A DNA stretch of 64,000 nt, taken from Maylandia zebra (Eukaryota > Chordata > Actinopteri > Cichliformes > Cichlidae). Location: assembly GCF_041146795.1 (NCBI RefSeq), contig NC_135173.1, positions 55,728,865 through 55,792,864 on the forward strand, read 5' to 3'. Below are positions 53,501 to 64,000 of the stretch, piece by piece (the first letter of the stretch is position 1; every line of letters begins with the position of its first letter). The notes under the pieces were generated by a model, which was not told where the DNA came from, searched no databases, and saw only the letters and a list, made by a program, of their open reading frames with translations. Both the position numbers and the translations under genes were made by a program.

Positions 53501-55096
53501 TCTTTTTTCAGTGTTGAACTTTATGATCCCAGTGCTGTCTGTACAGGTCAGAGGATGACTTTTAAATGCATGGAGTTGGTTTGGTATGCTTGAAAAAAGG
53601 CATACCGAACATATTTGTATGGCTTATTAGTCCCAGGAGTTCACATATCTGAATTTCTTCTAACTTAACCTGGAAACGTGTAACGACAGATTCCCTTTTC
53701 CGAGTTTTATTCTCGTAAATTTGTACTTTTTTTTCTCCTCGTACATTTGACACTTTTTTCTAAAAAAAAAAAAGTACAACGTTTGTGTACATATATGAAC
53801 CACCGTGACCCTAATACGCCTTTTAAGTTCAGGCATTTTTGAGTTGAATTTGTCATTTTATTGAACCTATTTGAGTCTTGTCTTTGTCCTGAATATGAGC
53901 AGCCTCACGCAGCATGCAGGAGTGAAACAGAGTCATGAGCACATTTACAGTTACAGTAAATTCGACAGACAGATGGTTTGGGGTTGGCCTTACTCTGGTC
54001 CTGCCTGAGACCATTATCCCAAGAACAGCTGTCCCAAACTCCAAGATCCCACGCAGACTTCATCGAGTTCTAACAGAAGAGTTCGTCTTTGTCTCAAAAC
54101 ATATAGATTCTCCTTCAGCTGTTTTAGAGTGAAAACCTACACTTGCTGGATTACTTGCTTCCTCATCCGCTCTGCATGTTTTTGACCCACTCGTTTACAC
54201 TGCCCTCAGGAGACTGCAATGGTTGAACTGGTGGTTAGATTTGCACATTATGAGCATTATCAGCACATTCTTGCATTAGTAGCATCACATCGAGTAAATC
54301 TGGCCCCAGGTCTGTTATTCTCACACATATTTAGAGCTGAAAAGCAGCAAATCTACAAGTTTGCGTTTGTCTTTGATGACCGGCCGAGTTGTCTCATCCT
54401 GTGTGAGGTGCAGGTAAACAGGGATTTTACACATTTGTAAGTTAACTGGATTATTTTCTAACAGCCCTCAGAGTATTTGGGGGCACTTTGTACTGCAATC
54501 AGGTGCTTTCACAGTTCTAAAGCCCTAAAACAGATGCTGGACGTTCAAATTGATTCCGATAAACTGCGTGGGTGATTACACAAAACCTCATCTCAAAGTC
54601 AAAGTTTGGCGATTTTGTAAATATGAATGTTAATACCACTCTCGTATGCACTCAGTCCAACTATTCCTTTAAAAAGATGTACAGTACAAATGCTTGTTGT
54701 GTAGTAAAATGTAAACGCTCAGACCGAAGGTTTACTATCACTGTGAGCAAAATTCGTGTCCTCAAACAAACCCGTCACAGCAAGCTACAGTACGACTCGG
54801 ACGTGATGAGAGGTCAGAGGTTGTATCCTCGCCCAGAGAGCCACAGCAATGACATAAAAAAAAAAAGATTAGTGGTCCATCTTTACAAACAGCGTACATG
54901 AGTAAGAAAAAAATCCTCTAATATATATTAAAAAAAGAAAAATCGAGGGTTTTTGTTCAAATTGCACCAAGAAATCTCCAGGTGACTTAACCCTGGCTTG
55001 CCTGCTTAACTTGGTTTCACTTTGTTTAAACTCTTTGTGTTAAAAAAACAAAACAAAAAGGTGGGGGGGTTTAAAAGATTCCTTCGATGAACCGCA
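50570..55096 (-). other. Probable long jmy 3' UTR / downstream flank
   Basis: 4.5 kb directly downstream of the jmy stop on the minus strand, AT-rich and without exons. A minus-strand AATAAA at about 50589-50594 would fit a distal poly(A) signal. Mammalian JMY also has a multi-kilobase 3' UTR. Simple repeats include poly(A) at about 50991-51006 and 52352-52368, and (CA)n at 51778-51793. The exact 3' end is unproven. Confidence 0.4.
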
Positions 55097-58000
55097 TTAG
55101 TTTTCCCAGTCAGTGCAGGGAAGACCTTCATCCTCTGACTCTGACTCAGGAGAGGCCTCCTTGATTCTCCTCAGAGCCTCGTGAATGCTGCGGGTCAGAG
55201 CGTCGGCCGAGTGGGGGAAGCTTTTGGGATGACGCTGCTGCTCCGGTCTGGTCCGTACCTTCCTAAGCCGGACGCCCTGTCGGATTTGAGCCAGGATATT
55301 GTTGCTGTCGTCATCCGGATCCGGGCCCAAGACCCGCAGCTCAGCCTTCCTCAGGTGGAAACTGCCCCGCTTGAGTGATGCCAGCACCTCATCCATGGGA
55401 GAGCTCGCTGAGAACACAGGGCAGAGACAATTAGCCTCACAGTGTTTAGAGGCTTGGTTCGCCGTTTAGCACACAGCCAAACAACCTACTGCTGACACAC
55501 AATTTAGCTCCAACCTCTGTTTAAATACACCATTTCCTGTGACTGATAAAATGCTTAAATTACCTCATTTAAAAGTAGGTACCGAATGAGTGTTATGTGC
55601 CTTACATTAAACATTTGTAGTATTAACCAACCATGAAGGTCTCTACTGCAATGAAAAGTTCCCTGCCCACCTCTCCTCCACTGCGACGAGTCCAGAGAAG
55701 CCGTCTTCCGCAGCTTTTTCCTCGCCGTTAACAGCTGGCTGCTGTCAAAGAATCGAGGGGAAAATGGAGCCAGCGGGAGCGAGGTGGAGTCAGACTCGCC
55801 TTTCTGGTGTTGAAGTGTGACGGCTGTGAGGTTCTTCTGCTGGTCGTCCTCTGAGGTGGGAAGTGGTGGAGGAGGCGGAGGAGGAGGCGGTGGAGGCGGG
55901 GGAGGGGGACCCAGTGAAAAGTTTGACGGCGTGGCTGAGAGTGGGGGCAGCGATAGGAAGGGAGGCGAGGGATCGAGGCCTTGGAGGTCGACCGCAGGTA
56001 AAGAGACGCTGTCGCAGCCGTACGCGTCCGGCGGGAGAGGAGCAGAGAGTTCTGGGAGATCTGAGATGCAGTCGGTCTGAACGCCGGCAGCCTGGGTGCT
56101 GGGCTGCTGCCCAGCACGCCTCCGACTGTGAGTCTGACTCAGGCGCAGGCGGCCTGACTTTAGAGTCACCTGGCCTGGATACCTCTGTGTGGGGAAGCAG
56201 CAAGAAAGAAAGTAAAGCTGAAGGACTGAGTGCAGTTTACGCAACATTACACACATGATTTTGCTTTAACCTCCTAGGACCTGGCGTACACATATGTGGA
56301 CATCACAATTTGGGTTATTTAGACCAAAATACTACATTTTGCTCTACAAGTGCCTGATATCCACTTACGAGGACATTATACTGCCACTGTTTTATTGAAA
56401 TTTGAAACAAATATCCTCATATGTGGCTCTCACTTTTCTTAGAAACAAAAATCAGGTTCTTTGTTTTTACATCCATCGGGTCCCAATCAGCCCAAATATC
56501 AAAGAGAAATTAAAAATGCATGCTGTGGAAGAGTTCGGGTCTTAGGAGGTTAATGTATCAAGACTATGTAGATGTCACTACAAGAACATAAAACACTGTG
56601 GACAAACACAAAATCATCTTTTAACTAAAAAAACGAAACGTTACTAATCATTGGTGTTTGAGGAGGATTCAGTGAAGGTTCCTCCTCAGATGACGTGTGT
56701 GTTTATGTTAAGTCCTCACCTGCTTGAGGCTGCGAAGCCTGTCAAGTGTCCTCTGCCTCTCCTGACTCACTCTGGCGTTTCGCTTAGCTTCATCATCTTC
56801 ATCTCCCTTTTCACAGAAACAGCAAATGAGATGAATGTGTTGTAGCAGGGTGAGGAACAATTGCTGCTTTCACTGCTTTGGTATCGATATTTGAAATTTG
56901 TCTCGCAGAAAGCTCTAAATCAAAAAAGTTCGATCATTGCCACAGAATATTTGCCATGTCTGTGAGCATCAAAGTGGACTCCCTGTTTTCTTTCTGGTGC
57001 TATAAAAATAAAACTGCATTGAATTAACTGGTAATATCATCTCTTCATTTACTGACAGAGTAGAACAGTGAATATATAAATCCTATCCCATGCAGCCACA
57101 GATAGAAGTTTCTTACCTGCTGCAGCTCCTGCAGGGATTTGCTGTCAGTATGGCTACCTTGGCGCTGTTGTATCTTCTGCTTGTGATTGATGATACAGAT
57201 TTCCTATTTGAGGAAGAACAGAACACAAACATAATGTTATTATAGACAGACCTGTCAAACTGATCCTTAACCCACAGGAGATAAAGCACACGACCGTATC
57301 TTTATCCATCGGTAATTCACCTTCTTATTTTTGAGGTAGACTTTCTTGGCAGTGATGCGGCCCCTGCGGGCCTCGAGCTGCCGGGTCCTCTGCTGCAGGG
57401 TGCAGAGTTCTTCTTCTCTGAGGGGTGACGGTGGGGTCGTGGGGTCTTCTACACCCTTCATGGCATCAGGACTCTCAAAGGTATCGTAGTACACCACCTC
57501 ATCCTGTCGCTCTGGCAGAAAATCAGAAGACATTGAAGATTCAAATGCTGCTTGTGCAGCTTATACAGCTCGTAACAATGGCTCGAGGATTTGATCTCTG
57601 ACTGACTATGAGTAGAAGAAAAAGTGGTACTGGTGATAAAGTCAAAGCAGGACAGCTGTGGTGCCACGGGATAAGCAAAGGACTTAACTGGAGGATGAGG
57701 TTGGAAACCAATGAGAAGCCAAAACATTTTGTTTTATACTTGAAAACCACATTTTTCAGCACATGTAAGCATCAGTCATGAGTCTGACACACTGAGCTAT
57801 AACAGAAAAAGAGAAAGAAAAATAACAACCTGAACCAAACCATCTAAAGAGATGCTCACCTGTCATCTGCCTGCGCAGACTCTGCAGCTGGGCAGTGAGC
57901 AGCAGCTCCTCGCAGCGCAGCACCTCGGCCTGAATGTCATACAGCTGCAGCTGTAACTCATAGTACAGCGCCTCCAGCTGGTCCAGGCGAAGCATGGCAT

Positions 58001-59406
58001 CCTCCCCACCCTGTAGACTCTGCATCTACAACAACAACCACAGAGACTATTTCAAAGGCCAAAGGGCACCGTCCACAGGATTTTCCAAAAGCTCTACCTG
58101 AGTGACTGTGCATTTATATTTCACATTAACAGATCCGGTGGAAGCTGAGCCAGTGTTTGTGTCTTCTCTAAGTGCTATGCTACAACACACTGACCAGGTA
58201 CATTTTTAGTTTTAGTGTATTTTCAAATGCACAGCAAACATTTGACCTGACAGTCATTCCCAGTGAGTCATTTCCACTCCTGCAGACCAGGAAGTTGTTC
58301 CCTCCATTACAGGATGCCACAGCCATGAGCTCATTTTTCCAACACGGCTATTATCTCGAGTTCTTCTCTTCTGTTAACTTCACTATATCCATGTCCTCTT
58401 ATTGTGGCTTCTTAAAAACAAACCTGACTGGACTGAGCACCACCTTTTCAGAACACACCCAGATACACTTCAGAATTTTGACACCGATCTTGGTCCACAT
58501 GTGTGATTTGTTTTTGGGGGGTTTTTCAGCAGCATCAGCATGTTATGTTTTACCTCCTCCTTCAAGCCATGTTTCCTCTGTTCCAGGCAGATCTCTTTGG
58601 CCCTCATGAGCTGCAGAGTTTCTTTGGAAACGGCAAACTGCAGCCGCTCCATGCGTTCAACCGCCGCTGTCCACGCTGACTTCCCAAACTTTCTCTGGTC
58701 AGCTCGCATCCTCTCATATAGAGCTATAACGCATACAGTAAAGAAGTAAGTGAAAAGGGCTAGAGCTGCAGAGATTAGTCAGCTAGTTATCTGGCAAATG
58801 ATTAGACATTTAAACAGCAGTTTAATGACCATAATTGTGGTTAATAGTTTTGAATCATTTGGAGCAAAAAGAACATGTGAGAAAATGGTTTGGCCTAAAC
58901 GCTATAGTTTATTTCTGGAGCGTTAAATGCCTAAAATGGACAAACCAGCAGTGCTTTGACTTGAAATCCGAAGTAAATAAAGCCCATTTGAGGAAAAACA
59001 CATTTTTATTCCAATTCATAGCAGAGAAGGTTTGAGGATTAAAATGTGTCACGAGTCAGGGTGGAGTGTATGTTAATGACTTTGGTATGCCAGAGGTTGG
59101 AGATGAGAACAGAGCCAGAATGTTTTATTCTCACATGATCTCTAAGCGCTCTCTTATGAAGTAAACATACTTTTATAAAGGTTCAAAGGTCACCACAAAA
59201 ACAACGCCACACATTGTTTTCTGAAGAGAGAAACTAGCCTCCTGTGTGTGTTTACCTTTCTGAGACCGAGTTGTGGTTTCAAAGAACTTGACAGTCAGGT
59301 CTTGAATGGAAAGCACTGCGGCGTGAGCCTTCTTCTGCCACTCCTCGTCCTCTTTTCTCAGGCTCTCCACACGACGAGGGCCGAGTCGCTCAGTCTCCAG
59401 AGAAAT
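55097..59406 (-). CDS. jmy: JMY, junction-mediating and regulatory protein, 3' part
   Basis: Eight exons join in phase (59406-59256, 58723-58554, 58019-57860, 57511-57321, 57203-57117, 56806-56720, 56184-55671, 55407-55097) to 557 codons including the stop. The first half is a coiled coil (RRVESLRKEDEEWQKKAHA, MLRLDQLEALYYELQLQLYD, EICIINHKQKIQQR). A 15-proline run follows (profilin-binding type). Then come three WH2-like actin-binding helices (QLLTARKKLRKTA, MDEVLASLKRGSFHLRK, NILAQIRQGVRLRKV) and a central-acidic Arp2/3 module ending CTDWEN. This WWWCA order is diagnostic of JMY. Known roles are actin nucleation alone and with Arp2/3, and p300/p53 co-activation. The 5' exons (human total about 988 aa) lie beyond position 64000, so the gene is partial. 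Confidence 0.93.
56266..56553. mobile_element. piggyBac-like MITE with TTAA duplications
   Basis: TTAA (56266-56269 and 56550-56553) flanks imperfect terminal inverted repeats: CCTCCTAGGACC at 56270 against the complement of GGGTCTTAGGAGG at the other end. The 288-bp non-coding element lies in the jmy intron between the 56184-55671 and 56806-56720 exons. TTAA targeting is characteristic of the piggyBac superfamily. No transposase is present. Confidence 0.75.
56985..57030 (+). repeat. Short L2-type tail in jmy intron
   Basis: The segment 'ttttctttctggtgctataaaaataaaactgcattgaattaa' resembles the last 40 bp of the L2 copies elsewhere in the window. Confidence 0.5.
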
Positions 59407-59744
59407 CTGGCAGGAGTTAAGGCAGCTTGTTAGAACAGCTTAAATGTACAGTACTTAGATCAGGTATCATCAGTGAGGTAACAAGAGTTTGTATAGGAAG
59501 ATTTTGCAACACATGTTGGTATTTATGTCTTGGTCTTACTGTTCTTTAATAATGTTTTTTTTAGTCTATCTTTGTTTACATTTTGGCAAACAGGCTCCAA
59601 TTAAATGATGCCAAACTAGCAGCTGTCGGTTCCTGTTTATGTATGTTTATGTATACTGGATTACTTTGAAACTGTAGAAAACTAAAAATATGTGTAAAGC
59701 ACATTTCAGAGTTAGATGGAGATTCCCAGGCAGTTTTATGACCA

Positions 59745-59940
59745 TCGTAGACTGTATATAAAAGATGGACGCAGCTTCCTGGTCTGAAACTTAAAGCAGA
59801 CGAGGAAGCTCCTATTAGGCCACAGTTTTTTTTCCTGATGAGTTTATGGACTTGATAATTGAATTTCAAGCAAGAAGCAACATTCTTGTGCCAAAAACTT
59901 CAGCTCTAACCGCAATTTGAGCCAATCCCTCTAGACTCAC
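59745..59940 (+). repeat. Interspersed repeat copy B
   Basis: Diverged second copy of the element at about 3390-3700 (shared 'tggacgcagcttcctggtct' and 'cctgatgagtttatgga' type blocks). Family not identified. Confidence 0.45.
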
Positions 59941-59992
59941 ACGTCACAAAACCCAACTTCAGAGCATCAGAGCATTAGAAGGCATGTTCACA

Positions 59993-59994
<2 letters not shown>

Positions 59995-60079
<85 letters not shown>
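59995..60079. repeat. (CA)n microsatellite
   Basis: About 85 bp of nearly perfect CA dinucleotide repeat in a jmy intron. It opens spurious His/Thr and Cys/Val ORFs in other frames. Confidence 0.95.
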
Positions 60080-60085
<6 letters not shown>

Positions 60086-61885
60086 GTATATATAAATATA
60101 AAAGAGATCAATTTTTCAATCCCAGCTGGGCTAACTTGGCCCAAAGAGAAATCCATTGCCTTAACTGCCTCTTTGAGCTCCCTTTTGTTTGAAGAACACT
60201 GGCATGCACCTGTTCTGATCATTGTATGCCCCGCCTTCCTTTCTCCAAATGCCACTTCACCTCTGCCAGTTTGAAAACCACCACCAAAGACCATCTATAG
60301 CATTCTGAAATACCAGGAAGTCACAGCAGATGGTGATAACAAAAAGGAAATGGCTTAGGCGCGTCTGTGCACGCTTATACAGTGACACTGACCCAGTATA
60401 CTTGTGAACAATAAATAAAACGATACATGCACAGAGGTCCTTTTTTTTTCCTCCTGCCATGTGAAAAAAAGAGTAAGAAAAAGAAAAGCGGTGTCACGTG
60501 GAGTTGTGTTCTGGGTGTTGAGGGAGAAATACAAGCCCCTCTAAGAGAGGGCAGGGAACAAAATGTACACACAATATAAGCTAAACTCCTTGCGAGGGCC
60601 TCCTGTGCATGCAGTCGTATTTCAATATCTTGATGCAAAACAGATGTGCGTAGGTGCTCAAAAATAAACAAGACTATAATAATCCCAATCAAAGCCCAAA
60701 GGCTTTGATTTATGTTAACCAGCATACTCTGTGCTTTTATTCTTGTACAAGTGAGGCACAAGAACAGGGAGTGGTTCGGGGGTGAAACCGGGAGCAAGCG
60801 GGGGAGGAGAGTCTACATCAAAAGAAAAGAAAAAGTCTGGCAGGAACAAATCTTAGAAAGTATATTATTTATTCACCTAAAAATTACAACAACATGAGGA
60901 AACAAGAGCAAGGTTGCCTTTTAGCAGGTCGATCCCACCTGGTGATGATGGACAGACATTCACCAGCCTCCTTTCCTTTACCTCTTTGCATGCCATCACT
61001 GACTTTGTCCCTGCTGACCTCGGCAGCAAATCAAACTGAAGAAAACATCTCTGCATAAAGTTGGCTCTTGATCATCAGTCTGTTAGACTGGTTTTATGCA
61101 AAGCTGAAACGCATCCAGACAACTGACAAAATGCATCACCTGCTCTACAAGTAAAGCAGGCCAAAGCCCGTTGAAATGTAACACAAACACTAGCATTTGG
61201 GGAATTTCCTGAAATGTGCATTGTTTGAATATACTTTGTGTCTGATCAAAGTCTCAGTAAGTTATGGAAATAAAAGAAGTGCGGTGCAAACAAGTGATGA
61301 TTCACACCTGTAAAGTTGCTCGGAAAAGGTGACACATTCCTATGACTAATATACATTTGGACTGTGAGCCAAACGTAGTAAAGGAGTTTTACATTTTAGT
61401 TACATGTCAGCTTTGAAATGCTTTCTGCATGTTTGGCTGTCTGAAAAACAGGCCAAGTAGCCACACAAATAAAATTAGCATTCTTTTTCCCCCAGCCTGC
61501 TCCCTTCTAGCATGCCATCACTCACTTCCTGCATACAGTTTAAAAATACAAAAAACAATGGTGGTGGGGGTTGGGGGGGAGTTACGTCTGTTAACACCTC
61601 TGGTCATGGTGTCATACAGTGATATGTCAGCCCTACTTAAAACAGAGGTGTGACGCCATTTCCCACGCTAAAGTGCTGGGATTACAGGACGGATGCTGTC
61701 ATGGTCGCCCTTATCTCATTTGATTAAAATAGCATGACTGTGGTAGATACGAGGCAGTCTTCATCAAACAATTATTTATAATTATTTGAAAAACCTGCAG
61801 TTCCTTCAAAGAACCAATTTTAAACCGTATCGTGAGGCATTTTGTTACTAGCATCCTGTCGCAAAAACACAGGAGTGTGTGTATT

Positions 61886-61910
61886 AAAAAAAAAAAAAAA
61901 AAAAAAAAAA
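61886..61910. repeat. Poly(A) run
   Basis: 25 consecutive A on the plus strand following 'gtgtgtgtatt', in a jmy intron. No associated retroposon body was recognised. Confidence 0.8.
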
Positions 61911-62059
61911 GACAACACAGTTAACCAGGGATAAAATATAATTTTTTGGACCAGGAAGGTGATTCTCAATCAGATATTAGCTGAAAACTTGACATGTGCA
62001 GCATGTCTTTCACATCTACAGGAAATGAACAGTATCTGAAAGTCACGTCCTGCAAAGAA

Positions 62060-62360
62060 CTGACACAGGCCTGGGACGTGCATCTGGCCTAACAGTTGAT
62101 CAAGCAACTGTTTCCCGAAGCCTTATCAGAGATACTCTCAGTGGGAGGGTGGCCGCCAGGAATCAATCTTAAGGATGGGAAACAGGCCAAACTGCACAAG
62201 AACTGGATTGAAAATCAGTGCCAACATGTTTTATGAATTACTGGATCAAAATTTTACATCTTTAGTCATCAGTATGTATTGAGGAGCTAAAAACAGAAGT
62301 ACAACAGTGAGTGTCTACAGTCATCTGTAAAACATGGTGGTGTCTTGGTCATGGTTTGGA
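62060..62360 (+). mobile_element. Decayed Tc1/mariner-like transposase relic
   Basis: The sequence 'aaactgcacaagaactggattgaaaatcagtgcc ... aaacatggtggtgtcttggtcatggtttggagctgctg' corresponds to the KHGGxxxMVWG block and preceding segment of Tc1-type transposases. Frameshifts and stops are present and no inverted repeats were found, so this is tentative. Confidence 0.4.
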
Positions 62361-62523
62361 GCTGCTGAGAAAGAAGTCCTTCAATATATGATTTATTTAA
62401 TTAACTTTGAACTTAAACATTTAGACCACAAAGAAAAAATGAGAACTTCTATAACTAGTAAAAAAAACAATTAGATTAATTGCCTAATCAGCTAATTTAT
62501 GTGCATAGAAATGTTTTCTCTTA

Positions 62524-62955
62524 GCCCCTTTCCACTATTACCTACTCGGCTTGGCTCGGCTCAGTGTATAGGGTTTTCCATTAGATGGTATCAACAGACA
62601 GGCTTCCACACATTGGCGAGTCACTGACTTCACTCCATGAGTCATGAGAGCGACTATGTCACAAAACCCGCCATTTTTGAAAATGGCTACACAAAAAAAA
62701 AAAAAAAACCAACAACACCGCGGTCCCCAAGTTTGACGAAAAGCTGTACACCGAGCAGCAGGTATACCATCGCGTCGACGTCCTCCATTGTAGGGTTGTG
62801 TGTGTCGCATGCAAATGGCATCACAGGACTTTCAAGAGCATTGGTGTAATGACCCCAGGCACATTAGGTGACATTCATATGTAATGAAAGCCACCAAAAC
62901 CGAGCCAAGTCGAGTCCCTTCGAGTCGAGTTGAGTAGGTACTAGTGGAAAATGGC
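62524..62955. mobile_element. MITE with about 38-bp imperfect terminal inverted repeats
   Basis: The left end 'gcccctttccactattacctactcggcttggctcgg' pairs with the complement of the right end 'ctcgagt...gagtaggtactagtggaaaatggc'. The 430-bp element has no coding capacity. An internal poly(A) run (62691-62707) interrupts it. A hAT-type origin is possible, but no clear 8-bp target duplication was seen. Confidence 0.6.
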
Positions 62956-64000
62956 TTTTTGAGTCACAGGAAATTAAAACAAAGCTGCCTCGGTGACACA
63001 CTGAAGTAATGACAAAAGAAGTCGAGGAAATAAATGTTTTTCAGTGATGCAGGGCGGTGGAGAGGTGGAGCATAGATAAAAGAGCAGAAGAACTTAGCAG
63101 AGGTGAATCTAGTGTAGCATGTTGACAACTGTTGCCATGTTAGAATGAATACAATGTGAAACTGTAACTGGAGCTCACCATGGCACAAAACCATCTCTGC
63201 CATGCCACAGTGAAACCACATTTTTAATTCATGGCTGCCCTCTGACCTCCTGAGCAACAGGACACCCACGCTGGACTGCTCCGACATGCTACGGACAATG
63301 CACCGTTCACCAAAATGCCTGATGAGAGAACATTCATTCAATTTTCCATCAGCTTTTCGCTGTTTCTGGTAAGCTCAGATGTCTCCAGTTGAGAGCGTGA
63401 AACCCTTTAGCTGAAAATTCACAGCTGAGCAGTAACAATGGTCAAATTAATGATTAAACACATATATTCATACATCTCAGCTCCTAGTTTGTCAGCAATA
63501 TTCACTGCTTTCTGACATTTTACAGGCTAAACCATTTTAAAGTTAATTTAGGAAAAATAATGATCTCCAAGAAGATTAACCTAACTTTTAAGTACCAAAA
63601 AATATATCATGCGAGTATTAAATAATTTTTTTCCAATTCTCTCTAATGTGTAATACCTCTACCTGACAAGATTACACCTTACTTAGATTACTTTCAGACA
63701 GTCATTTCCGCTTATGTGATTCCATCTGATTATGTTAGCTTTGTATATGAATGGCAGTCTGGTCACTTTTCAGTAAAGGTTAAACATGCATCACTTTAAA
63801 CTTTCAATACATCCTGAGTCTGAATGCACGTAGTCACATTAACAGCATGCACAGAGCTCTCCTCTATCTTCAGTTGATTAGCTCACAAGGGGACAATTTT
63901 TTTTTTAGAGAAATCATCATCATGTCAGGGGCAAAAAAGAAAGGAAAATAAACTGTTAGACTGTTTATTAAATATCCGGCTACTTCAACATTTGCAAACA

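Larger units (their letters stand above)
59407..64000 (-). other. jmy intron (continues past the window)
   Basis: No further jmy exon is recognised upstream of 59406. The interval holds interspersed repeat copy B (about 59745-59940), a (CA)n microsatellite, a poly(A) run, a transposase-like relic (about 62060-62360) and a MITE (62524-62955). The rest is AT-rich unique sequence with nothing supported. The minus-strand ORF at 62964-63341 shows no domain. Confidence 0.6.

Noticed and set aside
55817-56258. Plus-strand Gly/Arg-rich ORFs opposite the jmy polyproline exon
   Set aside because: Reverse complement of proline codons; the minus strand has phased exons and JMY motifs.
59984-60294. His/Thr- and Cys/Val-repeat ORFs
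   Set aside because: Produced by the (CA)n microsatellite.

Overview
This window is vertebrate nuclear DNA, almost certainly from a percomorph (possibly cichlid-like) teleost. Genes are split into short exons with GT-AG introns. Spacers are AT-rich, and introns carry fish-type repeats: L2/Maui-like LINE copies with the 3' tail 'gctatataaataaaattgaatt', Tc1/mariner elements, a tRNA-derived SINE and MITEs. I joined exons by hand from splice sites, phase and remembered protein families. No search was run.

Layout: (1) 2303-11661, minus: complete tia1 (12 coding exons, 386 aa), an RNA-binding stress-granule and splicing factor. (2) 13455-16909, minus: complete dtwd2 (6 exons, 286 aa), a tRNA acp3U-modifying enzyme. 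(3) 19385-22236, minus: a two-exon, 787-aa myospryn (CMYA5)-like gene. It keeps motifs from both ends of the disordered part of CMYA5, lacks the coiled-coil/FN3/SPRY tail, and ends in a prenylation-type CaaX box (CVIL). (4) 25155-48210, plus: complete homer1 (9 coding exons, 356 aa), the postsynaptic EVH1 plus coiled-coil scaffold. Its large introns are full of transposons. (5) 55097-59406, minus: the 3' eight exons (556 codons) of jmy, an actin nucleator. Its 5' part lies beyond the window end.

The order cmya5-like (minus) / homer1 (plus) / jmy (minus) matches the human 5q14 block (JMY tail-to-tail with HOMER1, HOMER1 divergent from CMYA5), but TENT2, which lies between HOMER1 and CMYA5 in human, is absent here. 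tia1 and dtwd2 come from other human locations.

Mobile DNA is concentrated in homer1 introns. It includes an internally deleted IR/DR-type Tc1 element that keeps only the transposase DNA-binding domain, a 1.3-kb Tc1 element with perfect TIR cores but a broken ORF, and a 5'-truncated L2 LINE (one in-frame stop) inserted into an older DNA transposon, with two fold-back palindromes at its 5' junction. A piggyBac-like TTAA MITE sits in a jmy intron.

The most interesting item is the shortened myospryn-like protein. It combines a predicted lipid anchor with a helix that fits the PKA-RII-binding consensus, which suggests a membrane-attached AKAP. Also notable is a homer1 exon-5 donor whose retention ends the protein at once (a minimal Homer1a-like form), with CRE-like sites just upstream of homer1.
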